In this document: positions 47,398 to 56,318 of the stretch, one piece after another
Numbering within the stretch: the first letter of the stretch is position 1
Layout: every line of letters starts with the position of its first letter
Assembly (NCBI GenBank): GCA_903832325.1
Contig: CAILBC010000027.1
Span: 310,001 to 374,000 of the forward strand
Direction: 5' to 3'
From: an uncultured Sphingomonadales bacterium
GTDB taxonomy: Bacteria > Pseudomonadota > Alphaproteobacteria > Sphingomonadales > Sphingomonadaceae
DNA length: 64,000 nucleotides
The notes under the pieces: model-generated
The model's input: the letters and a program-made list of their open reading frames with translations, nothing else
What the model was told of the DNA's origin: nothing
The model's database searches: none
Program-made: the position numbers and the translations under genes

Positions 47398-48528
47398 TTG
47401 ACCGGCACGGCTGACCAACCGCCGCGCCCGGCCAAGCCGCGCCGGTGGCAATGGTCGTGGACCGTTGTCTGGACGATCATCGTATCGGGCGTCGCGTCGA
47501 TGTTTGCGACGATTGCCGTGCTTATGGCCTTTTCCCGATTTACGCCTGTCTATGGCTTTGCGGTGTTGGGGCTGTGCTGGCTGGCGGCAACCATCGTGCA
47601 CGAAGCCGGTCATGCCCTGGCCGCGCTGTGCGTGGGCTGGCGGCCGGTGGTAATTGCGGTGCGTCCGCTGGCGCTGCGGACGATCGGCTGGACGATTGTG
47701 CCGACCCGGCGGATCACGACGCCAAAGGCACGCGGGTGGGTGGCGCTCATTCCCGGCGGGCCGGCGCAGGCAACCCGGCGCAAGTTCATGATCATCATTG
47801 CGGCAGGGCCCTTGGCCAGCTTTGGCAGCGCTGCGGTGGCGCTGGGCGTGGTCGCCTTCTGGCCGGCCTCACTGATGCCCACGCGTGTATCGGTGGCGCA
47901 CATTGCGGCGGGGTTCGCCATTCTGTCGTTCCATACGGGCCTGTTCACGGCGCTGCCCTTTTCCTCTGCCGGCAGTGTGTCCGATGGCTGGCAACTGCGC
48001 GCGATGATGAAGCCGGATTACGATTTTCTCGGGGGCCATCCGGCGCGGTGGCTGGTCACGCTGAACAAGGCCTGCGTCCGCCTGCGCGAATGGCCCGATT
48101 GGCTGATCGATCTGGTTGAAAGCCAAAGCGCGGACAAGCCGGAATACATCGAAATGGTCGATGCGCTGCGGATCGGCAAAGTGCTGGATACGTTCGATGT
48201 GTCCGATGATGCCATCCGCGCCATGATCGCGCGTTTTCGCGATCGGCATGGCGCCAGCGCGTGGATCACGTCGATCGAAGCCTATTGCCTGGCCGTCTAT
48301 GGCGACGATGCAGAAAGCGCCGCCGCAATTCTGGTGGCCGAACCCGAGGCGGAGAAACCCAGCGTCATGGCGCTTGCCGCGCAGGCCGCCATCATGGCGC
48401 GATCGGGCCGCCGGCAGGAAGCGCATACCTGCCTGAAGCGGATGATCGCGGCCTGCCGCAAGGAATCCCCCTATGCCAACCAGACCTATCGCGACATCCA
48501 GCGCCAGATCAAAAGCATCACGTTTTAG
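47398..48528 (+). CDS. M50-like membrane metalloprotease
   Basis: A 376-residue polytopic membrane protein with the zinc-protease motif HEAGH at residues 68-72 inside a hydrophobic segment. A later SDGWQLRAMMKPD may supply the second metal ligand, as in M50 site-2 proteases. The C-terminal 150 residues are soluble and helical. The frame starts at TTG (47398) with no clear ribosome site; a later start is possible. It has no evident link to aromatic degradation and may process a membrane regulator. Confidence 0.7.
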   Translation: MTGTADQPPRPAKPRRWQWSWTVVWTIIVSGVASMFATIAVLMAFSRFTPVYGFAVLGLCWLAATIVHEAGHALAALCVGWRPVVIAVRPLALRTIGWTIVPTRRITTPKARGWVALIPGGPAQATRRKFMIIIAAGPLASFGSAAVALGVVAFWPASLMPTRVSVAHIAAGFAILSFHTGLFTALPFSSAGSVSDGWQLRAMMKPDYDFLGGHPARWLVTLNKACVRLREWPDWLIDLVESQSADKPEYIEMVDALRIGKVLDTFDVSDDAIRAMIARFRDRHGASAWITSIEAYCLAVYGDDAESAAAILVAEPEAEKPSVMALAAQAAIMARSGRRQEAHTCLKRMIAACRKESPYANQTYRDIQRQIKSITF

Positions 48529-48529
48529 A

Positions 48530-48564
48530 GCCTGATGACATGATAGTGAATCATGTCATCAGGC
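48530..48564. terminator. Perfect 14-bp hairpin after the M50-like gene
   Basis: GCCTGATGACATGA and TCATGTCATCAGGC are perfectly complementary around a 7-base loop, starting two bases after the stop. Together with the next hairpin it forms a compact AT-richer element in a GC-rich genome. Confidence 0.85.
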
Positions 48565-48593
48565 GATAAGCCCGCGCGGCGCATGAGCGTTGC

Positions 48594-48633
48594 TGATGAC
48601 TTTGTTGAAGCTTGCTTCAACCTAAAGTCATCA
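48594..48633. terminator. Second large hairpin, convergent intergenic region
   Basis: TGATGACTTT (48594-48603) pairs perfectly with AAAGTCATCA (48624-48633); inside, TTGAAGC pairs with GCTTCAA around two bases. It probably acts as a bidirectional terminator or is part of a small dispersed repeat. Confidence 0.8.
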
Positions 48634-48664
48634 CGCCCTAGCGCCAGAACCCGGGATCAAAGGG

Positions 48665-48708
48665 GCGATGGCCCTTTCCCGCCGGAGCGATGGCCCTTTG
48701 CCGCCGGA
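48665..48708. repeat. 22-bp tandem duplication
   Basis: Two 22-base units of the form GCGATGGCCCTTTCCCGCCG+GA differ at one base. They lie just before the end of the minus-strand SDR; no gene covers them. Confidence 0.9.
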
Positions 48709-48725
48709 GGCACCCTTTTGCCCGT

Positions 48726-49646
48726 TCAAAAATCGGCCGCCTTGCTCCTGGCCCGCGCGTCGGCAAAACTTTTCGCGCGGAACGCTTCGAACGCAACGCG
48801 CTGGTCGTATCCGGCGTCTTTGGGATAGTCCTGATATTCGGCGATGATGTCGTCGAAAATGCCGCGCAATTCTTCCTTGTGGTCGGGGTGGGAAAAGATG
48901 TGCAGGCGGTTGGCGCGCATCGCCTCGATCACGCGGGCGCCGATCACATCGGGCTCCATGCCGAATTCGTGCACGCCGGCCAGGCGCTCCACGGCGTCCT
49001 TGTTGACCGGCCGCGCCCCGGCTTTCAGATCATCGGGGCGGATATCGTCGCTGGCATAGATATAGCTTTTGACGAGGCCGGGGCAGAGCACCGAAACGCC
49101 GATGCCATATTGCAGCATCGAATAATGCAGCGATTCCGACAGGCCGCGCACGGCGAATTTGGTGGTGTTGTAGATGCCCGGGGTGCCCGCGGCGATGAAC
49201 GCGGCCATCGATGCGGTGTTGACCACGTGGCCGCCGGTTTGCGTGCCGGCTTTCACGCGTTCGACCATGCGCGGCACGAACGTCATCACGCCGTTGATCA
49301 CGCCGTTAAGGTTGACGCCGAGCAGCCAGTCCCAATCGTCATAGCTGCTGTCTTCGATCGGTTGAAACAGGTTGACCCCGGCATTGTTGCACAGGATCGA
49401 AACCGGGCCGAATGCGGCCTCCACTTCATCGGCGGCGGCGCGAAAGGCATCGCGGCTGGAAACGTCAAGCTCCACGCCCATGACTTCACGGTTGTCGAGC
49501 GTTTTCAGCGCCTGGTCGATGGAATCGCGGCGGATATCGGCAATCGCGACTTTGCACCCTTCGTTCAACAGCTGGCGGACAAGGCCGATGCCGACCCCGT
49601 TGGCGCCACCGGTGACAAAGGCGGTGCGTCCGGCAAAATCTTTCAT
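48726..49646 (-). CDS. C-alpha-dehydrogenase-type SDR (LigD/LigL/LigN/LigO family)
   Basis: A 306-residue SDR of the size of the Lig C-alpha-dehydrogenases, which oxidise the benzylic alcohol of beta-O-4 dimers with NAD+ so that the etherases can act. It has GGANGVGIGLVRQLL (cofactor), NNAGVN, YDDWDWLLGVNLNGVINGVMTFVPRM (typical of LigD/LigO), YNTTK (catalytic Tyr/Lys), and a C-terminal EFGMEPDVIGARVIEAMRANRLHIFSHPDHKEEL. It resembles LigO most as far as I recall. It follows the related SDR by 26 bases. Confidence 0.85.
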   Translation of the reverse strand: MKDFAGRTAFVTGGANGVGIGLVRQLLNEGCKVAIADIRRDSIDQALKTLDNREVMGVELDVSSRDAFRAAADEVEAAFGPVSILCNNAGVNLFQPIEDSSYDDWDWLLGVNLNGVINGVMTFVPRMVERVKAGTQTGGHVVNTASMAAFIAAGTPGIYNTTKFAVRGLSESLHYSMLQYGIGVSVLCPGLVKSYIYASDDIRPDDLKAGARPVNKDAVERLAGVHEFGMEPDVIGARVIEAMRANRLHIFSHPDHKEELRGIFDDIIAEYQDYPKDAGYDQRVAFEAFRAKSFADARARSKAADF

Positions 49647-49672
49647 GGGCTGGGTTCCTTGTGCGGATTGGC

Positions 49673-50593
49673 TTATTGGGATTGCGCTGCGCGCAGGGCG
49701 TTCTGGCGGGCGATTTCATCGGTGATGGCGGGGTTGCGAAACAGGCGGTCGAATGTTGCCTTGTATTCCGGGTTTTCGGGCAATTGGGTTTGCACCGCGG
49801 CGGTGGTGGCTTCGCCGCGTTCGCGCACGCCGACCAGGAATTCGCTGTGGGTGAGGATATAAAGCTCGTCATTCAGGATGCCTTCGAGCACGCGCTGGCC
49901 GACTTGTTCCTTGGTCTGGTAAAGGTGGGAAAAGTTGCCGCCGGCCTGGCGCCGCTTGTCGGCTTCGGCATAGCCGGTTTCGGCCAGTTCGGCGGGGCGG
50001 GTCTTGCCCGCTTCGGCAATGTTCGATTGCACCGCGCCAGGGCAAAACGCCGAACAGATCACCCCGCGCGATTCCAGTTCCGGGCGCATGCATTCGATCA
50101 TGCCGACCACGGCGGCCTTGCCGGTGGAATAGATCGTGGTGCCGCCCACCGGCACCAGCGCCGACATCGATGCGGTGTTGACGATATGCCCGCCTTCGCC
50201 ATGGGCCAGGATGCGCGGCAGCACTTCGACCACGCCGTTGATCGTGCCGCCCAGGTTTACGCCCATGACCCAGTCCCAATCGGCATGGGTGGCGATTTCG
50301 GTGGGGCCGACCACGGCCACCCCGGCATTGTTGACCAGCAAGTGGATGCGGCCAAACCGGGCCTCTGCCGCGTCGGCCGCGGCGGTATAGGCGGCGCGGT
50401 CGGTCACATCGAGTTTCAGCGGCAGAACATGATCGTCATCGCCCAGTTCGGCACGCGCCGATTCGAGATGATCATCGCGCACATCGGCAATCACCACATT
50501 CATCCCCGCGCCCAGCACTGCCTTGGCAATGCCCAGACCGATGCCGCTGGCGCCGCCCGTGATAAAGGCGGTTTTCCCTTTCAGATCCTGCAT
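49673..50593 (-). CDS. C-alpha-dehydrogenase-type SDR, second copy
   Basis: A 306-residue SDR with the same family plan as its neighbour: GGASGIGLGIAKAVLGAG, NNAGVAVVGP, ADWDWVMGVNLGGTINGVVEVLPRI, YSTGK and a long C-terminal tail. I use the ATG at 50593. First gene of a two-gene operon; the two proteins may act on opposite stereoisomers, as known for LigD/LigO versus LigL/LigN. An operator of the TTGTATG type lies 93 bases upstream. Confidence 0.84.
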   Translation of the reverse strand: MQDLKGKTAFITGGASGIGLGIAKAVLGAGMNVVIADVRDDHLESARAELGDDDHVLPLKLDVTDRAAYTAAADAAEARFGRIHLLVNNAGVAVVGPTEIATHADWDWVMGVNLGGTINGVVEVLPRILAHGEGGHIVNTASMSALVPVGGTTIYSTGKAAVVGMIECMRPELESRGVICSAFCPGAVQSNIAEAGKTRPAELAETGYAEADKRRQAGGNFSHLYQTKEQVGQRVLEGILNDELYILTHSEFLVGVRERGEATTAAVQTQLPENPEYKATFDRLFRNPAITDEIARQNALRAAQSQ

Positions 50594-50686
50594 TTCCCGC
50601 TCCCATGCTGCGGCTTGCCGGCCAATCTGCACGGCGCCGCGGGTTGGTTGGTGTTTTTTCGCTTGCGACTATTCACCATGCCACGA

Positions 50687-50705
50687 TTGTATGCAAGACA
50701 GACGA
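50687..50705. promoter_or_regulatory. Shared 19-bp operator, site 5 (SDR pair / MFS-ALDH-ligW promoter)
   Basis: TTGTATGCAAGACAGACGA; read on the other strand it is TCGTCTGTCTTGCATACAA, with a perfect CATACAA arm. Between divergent operons: 93 bases from the SDR start and 62 from the MFS start. Confidence 0.65.
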
Positions 50706-50767
50706 TATCAAATGGTACGATGGCGCGGCAAATGGCGACCATTGGCCGCAACACGGGATGAATCTGG

Positions 50768-52153
50768 ATGGCCGGGGCAGTTGGACCCAATGCGACCCTT
50801 CCTGCCAACGCGGCACGTGCGGCCGGTCATCGCTATTCCGGCGCGGGCGCGCGCTATTGGGCGCTTTCGGTCATCGTGTTTGCCACGTTCGTCACCTTTT
50901 TCGACCAGGTGACGTTCGGCATGCTGGCCGAACGGATCAAGCATGATTTCGGGCTGTCGGATGCGGCGCTGGGCTTTCTGGCCGGGCCTGCGGGGGTGAT
51001 CGCGTTTCTGTTCGTGGGCATTCCGCTGGCGCGGCTGGCGGATATTTTTCCGCGCAAATACGTGCTGGCAATCGGATCGGTGGCGATCGGCGTGGTGATT
51101 GCCGCGGGTGGGCTGGCGCAAGGGTTGGGGCAGTTCATTGCCAGCCGCGTGTTCCTTGCCGCCAGTGGCTCTGCGCATGCGCCGGCGTCGTATTCGCTGC
51201 TCGCCGATGCCTTTCCGCCGCGCCGGCTGACGCGCGCGTTTGCCCTGTTGCAATTCGGCTTTATCGGCGGGACCACGCTGGGGCCGCTGGTTGGCGGGCG
51301 GCTGGTGATGATGAGCCGGGGCTGGGATGTGCATGCCGGGTGGTTCCATCTGTTCGGCTGGCAATGGATCCTGATCGGCGGCGGGCTGATGGCGGTTGTG
51401 GCGGGGCTGCTGTTCCTGACGGTGCGCGAACCGGATCGGGCGGCGGCGATGGAGCGCGGCGGGCGGCACGAAGGGCTTGCTGCGATCCTGGGCTGGCAGG
51501 CGGTGCTGGCCATTGCCGAACGGCCGCGCCTGTTTCTGCCGCTGTTCGGCGCGCTGGCGCTGTCGGCGCTCGATGTGTTCGGGCTGCAATTCTGGCGCAC
51601 CCCGTTCCTGATCCGCACTTATGGGTGGAACGAGGGGCAGATCGGCGCGGCGATGGGCCTGGCCGTGCTGGTGGGGTCTTTGTCGGGGCTGGTGCTCGGC
51701 TCGGTGCTGGTCGAATTTCTGGCGCGGCGCCATGCCGATGCCAATGTGCGCGCCGCGGCGATCTGCTTTGCCGGCACCACGGTCACCGCGGTGCTGGCGC
51801 CGATAATGCCGCGCGCCGAATGGTCGCTGGTGTTGTTTGGCGTGGGCGTGGCCTTTGGCCTGGCTGGCGCGGTGCCGCAAAATGCCGCGGTGCAGCGCGT
51901 TGTGCCCCCCGAAATGCGCGCGCAAGTCACCGCCATCTATCTGTTCATGTTTACCTTTTTTGGCGCCATGGGCAGCTTTGTGGTGGGCCTGGTGCAGGAC
52001 CGCCTGGTGGGCGATCCGCACCGGCTGTGGGTCTCTCTGGTGATCTGCGCGGGCACGCTGCTGCCCGCCGCGACGCTGCTGATGGTCCTGGCCATGAAAC
52101 CCTATCGGCTGGAAATCGAACGGCTGGAAGCCCTGGAGCAAAACGCACAATGA
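50768..52153 (+). CDS. Major facilitator superfamily transporter
   Basis: A 461-residue, 12-helix inner-membrane transporter. Helix 1 begins YWALSVIVFATFVTFFDQVTFGML, and the MFS loop motif between helices 2 and 3 is GIPLARLADIFPRKYVL. The second half starts near RPRLFLPLFGALALSALDVFGLQFWRTPFLIRTYGWNEGQIG. It overlaps the aldehyde dehydrogenase gene by ATGA and precedes ligW, so an aromatic acid or dimer such as 5-carboxyvanillate or dehydrodivanillate is a likely cargo. Compare SYK-6 DdvK. Confidence 0.88.
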   Translation: MAGAVGPNATLPANAARAAGHRYSGAGARYWALSVIVFATFVTFFDQVTFGMLAERIKHDFGLSDAALGFLAGPAGVIAFLFVGIPLARLADIFPRKYVLAIGSVAIGVVIAAGGLAQGLGQFIASRVFLAASGSAHAPASYSLLADAFPPRRLTRAFALLQFGFIGGTTLGPLVGGRLVMMSRGWDVHAGWFHLFGWQWILIGGGLMAVVAGLLFLTVREPDRAAAMERGGRHEGLAAILGWQAVLAIAERPRLFLPLFGALALSALDVFGLQFWRTPFLIRTYGWNEGQIGAAMGLAVLVGSLSGLVLGSVLVEFLARRHADANVRAAAICFAGTTVTAVLAPIMPRAEWSLVLFGVGVAFGLAGAVPQNAAVQRVVPPEMRAQVTAIYLFMFTFFGAMGSFVVGLVQDRLVGDPHRLWVSLVICAGTLLPAATLLMVLAMKPYRLEIERLEALEQNAQ

Positions 52154-53580
52154 CCGGATACCCCGCGCTTGCGATGATGATCGACGGCCACGCCGTCAGC
52201 GGCGGCGGCCGTCGCACCCATGCGGTGGTCAATCCCGCCAATGGCGAGGTTATCGGCCAGGTGCCGCTGGCCGATCCGGCCGATCTTGACGATGCGCTGG
52301 CGGCTGCGGAGCGCGGCTTTGCCCGCTGGCGCAAATCGAGCGCGGCCGAGCGCGCCGCCGTGCTGGAGGGTGCGGCGCGGCTGCTGCTGGAACGGCAGGA
52401 GGCCATCGCGCGCAACGCCACGCTGGAACAGGGCAAGACTCTGCCCGAGGCGCGGATCGAAGTGCTGATGGTGGTCGGGCTGTTCCGGTTTTATGCTGGC
52501 GAATGCCAGCGCATCTATGGCCGCACGCTGGTCCGCCCCGAAGGCCAGCGCGCCACGGTGACCCATGCGCCGGTGGGCCCGGTGGCGGCCTTTGCCCCGT
52601 GGAATTTCCCGATCGGCAATCCGGGGCGCAAGCTGGGCGCGCCGATTGCCGCAGGATGTTCGGTCATCCTGAAATCGGCCGAGGAAACGCCGGCTTCGGC
52701 GCTGGCAGTGCTGCAGGCGCTGCATGATGCCGGGCTGCCCGGCGATGTGGCGCAGGCGGTGTTTGGCGTGCCCGATGAAGTCAGCCGGCATCTGCTGGGA
52801 TCGCCCGTGATCCGCAAGCTGTCGTTCACCGGGTCGACCGTGGTGGGCAAACATCTGCTGCGGCTGGCGAGCGAAAACATGCTGCGCACAACTATGGAAC
52901 TGGGCGGGCATGGCCCGGTGCTGGTGTTTGGCGATGTTGATGTTGATCGCGTGCTTGATACGGTGGTGCCGCACAAACTGCGCAATGCCGGGCAAGTCTG
53001 CGTCAGCCCGACGCGGTTCCTGGTGGAAGAGCGGGTGTTCGATCGCTTTGCCGCCGGGTTTGCCGCGCGCGCCGGCGCCTTTCGCGTGGGGGACGGGCTC
53101 GATCCCGAAAGCCGGATGGGCCCGATGGCCAATCCGCGCCGGCCCGAGGCGATGGAGCGGCTGATCGCCAATGCGCGCGACACCGGGGCCGATGTGCTGA
53201 CGGGGGGCGAGCGCGTGGGCAATCAGGGCTTTTTCCATGCGCCCACGGTGCTCGCCAATGTGCCTGAACACGCGGCAATCATGAACGAGGAACCGTTTGG
53301 CCCGGTGGCGATCGTCAATGCCATGGCCGACGAAGCGGCGATGATCGCCGAGGCCAACCGGCTGCCCTATGGCCTTGCCGCTTATGCCTGGACCGATGAT
53401 GCGCGGCGCCAGCGCCGGCTGGGCGCCGAAATCGAGGCCGGGATGATCGGCATCAACACCACCATGATCGGTGCCGCCGATGCGCCGTTTGGCGGGGTGA
53501 AATGGTCGGGCCACGGCGCCGAAGACGGCCCCGAAGGCCTGCATGCCTGCCTTGTCACCAAAACCGTTCACGAAGGATGA
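52150..53580 (+). CDS. Aldehyde dehydrogenase in the ligW operon
   Basis: A 476-residue NAD(P)+ aldehyde dehydrogenase: APWNFPIGNPGRKLGAPIAAGCSVILKSAEETP, FTGSTVVGKHLL, MELGGHGP with the general-base Glu, and NAGQVCVSPTRF with the catalytic Cys; the end GGVKWSGHGAEDGPEGLHACLVTKTV resembles succinate-semialdehyde-type ALDHs. It sits between an MFS transporter and ligW. A fitting role is oxidation of 5-carboxyvanillin to 5-carboxyvanillate or of 5-formylferulate to its acid; these steps occur in SYK-6. Substrate not provable here. Confidence 0.9.
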   Translation: MTGYPALAMMIDGHAVSGGGRRTHAVVNPANGEVIGQVPLADPADLDDALAAAERGFARWRKSSAAERAAVLEGAARLLLERQEAIARNATLEQGKTLPEARIEVLMVVGLFRFYAGECQRIYGRTLVRPEGQRATVTHAPVGPVAAFAPWNFPIGNPGRKLGAPIAAGCSVILKSAEETPASALAVLQALHDAGLPGDVAQAVFGVPDEVSRHLLGSPVIRKLSFTGSTVVGKHLLRLASENMLRTTMELGGHGPVLVFGDVDVDRVLDTVVPHKLRNAGQVCVSPTRFLVEERVFDRFAAGFAARAGAFRVGDGLDPESRMGPMANPRRPEAMERLIANARDTGADVLTGGERVGNQGFFHAPTVLANVPEHAAIMNEEPFGPVAIVNAMADEAAMIAEANRLPYGLAAYAWTDDARRQRRLGAEIEAGMIGINTTMIGAADAPFGGVKWSGHGAEDGPEGLHACLVTKTVHEG

Positions 53581-53585
53581 CGCTT

Positions 53586-54641
53586 GTGACCCATGAACTC
53601 AAAACCGGCGGAGATCGCGGCTATTTGCGCATCGCCACCGAAGAGGCGTTTGCCACGCGCGAACAGGTTGACGCCTATCTGCGCATGATCCGCGACGGCA
53701 CGGCGGACAAGGGCATGGTTTCGCTATGGGGATTTTACGCGCAATCGCCTTCGGAACGCGCGACGCAGATCATGGATCGGCTGCTCGATCTGGGCGATCA
53801 GCGGATTGCCCATATGGATGCGACCGGCATCGACAAGGCGATCCTGGCGCAGACATCGCCCGGGGTGCAGCCGCTGCTCGATCTGGACGAGGCCAAGGCC
53901 ATTGCGGCGCGCGGCAACACCACGCTGGCCGATGCCTGCGCACGCTATCCCGACCGGTTCATCGGGCTCACCGCGGTTGCGCCGCAGGACCCGGAATGGT
54001 CGGCGGCGGAAATCCGCCGCGGCGCGACCGAACTGGGCTTCAAGGGGGTGCAGATCAACAGCCACACCCAGGGCCGGTATCTGGATGATCCGTTTTTCGA
54101 TCCGATTTTTCGCGCGCTGGTCGATGCGGGCCAGCCGCTTTACATCCATCCCGCCACGCCGCCCGACAGCATGATCGGGCCGATGCTGGAATCCGGGCTG
54201 GATGGGGCGATTTTCGGGTTTGGCGTGGAAACCGGGATGCACCTGCTGCGGCTGATCACGATCGGCATTTTTGATCGCTATCCCGATTTGCAGATCATGG
54301 TCGGCCATATGGGCGAAGCGCTGCCCTATTGGCTGTACCGGCTGGATTACATGCACCAGGCCGGCGTCCGGTCGAAACGGTATGACCGCATGAAGCCGCT
54401 GAACAAGACCATTGCCGAATACTTCCGGTCGAACGTGCTGGTCACCTGCAGCGGCATGGCGTGGGAGCCGGCGGTGCGGTTTTGCCAACAGGTGATGGGC
54501 GAAGACCGCGTGCTCTATGCGATGGATTACCCCTATCAATATGTCGCCGACGAAGTGCGCGCGATGGACGCGATGGATATCAGCGACGCAGCCAAAAAGC
54601 TGTTTTTCCAGACCAATGCCGAACGCTGGTTCAAACTGTAA
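53586..54641 (+). CDS. ligW: 5-carboxyvanillate decarboxylase
   Basis: Mn-dependent, non-oxidative decarboxylation of 5-carboxyvanillate to vanillate, joining biphenyl (5-5) and phenylcoumaran (beta-5) routes to vanillate. With the GTG at 53586 (AAGGA nine bases before) the protein begins MTHELKTGGDRGYLRIATEEAF and has 351 residues. In this numbering the metal ligands are Glu19, His188, His241 and Asp314, exactly the positions I recall for N. aromaticivorans LigW. An in-frame ATG at 53577 is three codons upstream, but the ribosome site abuts it. It overlaps the MFS gene after it by one base (TAATG). Confidence 0.96.
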   Translation: MTHELKTGGDRGYLRIATEEAFATREQVDAYLRMIRDGTADKGMVSLWGFYAQSPSERATQIMDRLLDLGDQRIAHMDATGIDKAILAQTSPGVQPLLDLDEAKAIAARGNTTLADACARYPDRFIGLTAVAPQDPEWSAAEIRRGATELGFKGVQINSHTQGRYLDDPFFDPIFRALVDAGQPLYIHPATPPDSMIGPMLESGLDGAIFGFGVETGMHLLRLITIGIFDRYPDLQIMVGHMGEALPYWLYRLDYMHQAGVRSKRYDRMKPLNKTIAEYFRSNVLVTCSGMAWEPAVRFCQQVMGEDRVLYAMDYPYQYVADEVRAMDAMDISDAAKKLFFQTNAERWFKL

Positions 54642-56308
54642 TGGCCGGTCCCCTCCCCCGTCCCCGGCCCCGCCGCGATGCCTGGATATGCCTTGCGCTG
54701 GTGGGCGCAATGCAGTGCCTGGCCATGCTCGATCGCAATATCCTGGCGATCCTCAATCCGCGCATAAAGGCGGACCTGCATATCGGCGATGCCGAAATGG
54801 GGCTGTTGTACGGCACGGTGTTTGCGCTGTTCTATGCGGTGTTTTCGCTGCCGCTGGGGCGGCTGGCCGATGGCTGGCGCCGCGGCTGGCTGCTGGCGAT
54901 CTGCATTGCGCTGTGGTCGTTTGCCACCGGGCTGGCCGGGTTTGCGGGCGGGTTTGCCATGCTGGCGGTATCGCGGCTGGGCGTGGGCATTGGTGAAGCG
55001 GCGGTTCAGCCGGCCGGTACCAGCCTGGTGTTCGATCATTTTCCCAAAAACCGGCGCGGGCTGGCGCTGGCGGTGATGGCGGCGCTGCTGGCGGCGGGGC
55101 TGGGGCTGTCATCGGTGCTGGGCGGGGCGGCGGCCGATGCCTGGGACCATGCCTTTGCCGGGGGCCAGGCCTTTGGTGTCGGCCATGCCATTGGTGGGGG
55201 CCATGCCGCGCCGCTGGGGCTGAAGGGCTGGCAATTCGCATTCCTGCTGGCGGCGCTGCCCGGGCTGCCGCTGGCGATCCTGCTGGGGCTGATGCGCGAA
55301 CCGGTGCGCGGCCTTAGCGATGGCATCGTCAGCCCGCGCGATCCTGCGCCGTTCCGTGCCAGCCTGGATGTGCTGATCGCGGTGCTGCCGCTGGGGGTGT
55401 GGTGGACGCTGGTGCGGCGCGGCGCCGGCCGGGCGGTGCTGGCGCGCAATGCTGCGGCGCTGGTGGCGATTGCGCTGGTGATGACGGGCCTTGCGCGGTT
55501 TTGCGGCTGGCTTTCGCCGCGCCCGCCCTTGCACCTGATGGGGCTGACGATCGATCCGCACGCGCTGCAATGGACGATTGTGGGCATCGGCGGCTATGTC
55601 GTGGTCAATTTCCTGCAATCGCTGCGGCTGACCGACCGGCCGACCCATGCGGTGATCATGGGGTCGCCCGCGTTGTGGCTGTGCCTGCTGGTCGGATCGC
55701 TGCAGACCACGATCAATTACGGCATCATGGGCTTTACCCCGGCGTTCCTGATGAAAACCTGGCACCTGAGCGCAGCCGATGTGGGGGTGCGGTTCGGGTT
55801 GCTGTCGGCGGCGATCGGCATGGTCGGCCCGGCGATTTCGGGGCCGGCGTCAGACTGGCTGGCGGCGCGGTTTGGCGCGGGCGGGCGGGTCATGCTGGTG
55901 CTGGTGTCGCTCGGCCTGTCGCCGCTGGTGGGCTATGCCGTCTATACCGCGCCCGATCCGGCCACATTCTATTTGCGCTTTACGCTCTACAGCGTGATTC
56001 TGACGATGTGGCTGCCGCCGCTTTATGCCGTGCTGTATGAACAAGTGCTGCCGCGCATGCGCGGGCAGACGGCGGCGCTGTATATCCTGCTGATGACCAT
56101 TCTGGGGCTGGGCATCGGGCCCTATTGGGTGGGCATGGTGGCCGACCGCACGCATGGCGATCTGGGCACCGCGATCCTGTCGGTCAACGGGCTGGCGCCG
56201 GTGATCGTGCTGCTGCTGGTGCTGTTGTGGCGCCGCGCAGACCGGGATGCAGCAGGCGCCGTGGTACGGGCGAGCGCGGCTGGGGAGCCGGTGCAGACAT
56301 TGCGATGA
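54641..56308 (+). CDS. Major facilitator superfamily transporter with extended loops
   Basis: A 555-residue MFS transporter, about 100 residues longer than usual. The first half has LDRNILAILNPRIKADLHIGDAEMGLLYGTVFALFYAVFSLPLGRLADGWRRG (MFS motif A). The extra length lies in the middle: a Gly/His/Ala-rich loop (AFAGGQAFGVGHAIGGGHA) built from 18-bp DNA repeats at 55147-55200, and additional hydrophobic segments around 250-340. Coupled to ligW by TAATG. Aromatic acid uptake is inferred from the operon. Confidence 0.85.
   Translation: MAGPLPRPRPRRDAWICLALVGAMQCLAMLDRNILAILNPRIKADLHIGDAEMGLLYGTVFALFYAVFSLPLGRLADGWRRGWLLAICIALWSFATGLAGFAGGFAMLAVSRLGVGIGEAAVQPAGTSLVFDHFPKNRRGLALAVMAALLAAGLGLSSVLGGAAADAWDHAFAGGQAFGVGHAIGGGHAAPLGLKGWQFAFLLAALPGLPLAILLGLMREPVRGLSDGIVSPRDPAPFRASLDVLIAVLPLGVWWTLVRRGAGRAVLARNAAALVAIALVMTGLARFCGWLSPRPPLHLMGLTIDPHALQWTIVGIGGYVVVNFLQSLRLTDRPTHAVIMGSPALWLCLLVGSLQTTINYGIMGFTPAFLMKTWHLSAADVGVRFGLLSAAIGMVGPAISGPASDWLAARFGAGGRVMLVLVSLGLSPLVGYAVYTAPDPATFYLRFTLYSVILTMWLPPLYAVLYEQVLPRMRGQTAALYILLMTILGLGIGPYWVGMVADRTHGDLGTAILSVNGLAPVIVLLLVLLWRRADRDAAGAVVRASAAGEPVQTLR
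55147..55200. repeat. 18-bp tandem repeat, three copies, in an MFS loop
   Basis: Units CCATGCCTTTGCCGGGGG, CCAGGCCTTTGGTGTCGG and CCATGCCATTGGTGGGGG, with a fourth partial copy after. In frame, adding a Gly/His-rich loop. Confidence 0.8.
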
Positions 56309-56318
56309 TGCGCTGGCG

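Noticed and set aside
53586..54641. Generic amidohydrolase or aminocarboxymuconate-semialdehyde decarboxylase
   Set aside because: All four LigW metal ligands fall at the published residue numbers and the sequence matches LigW from end to end.
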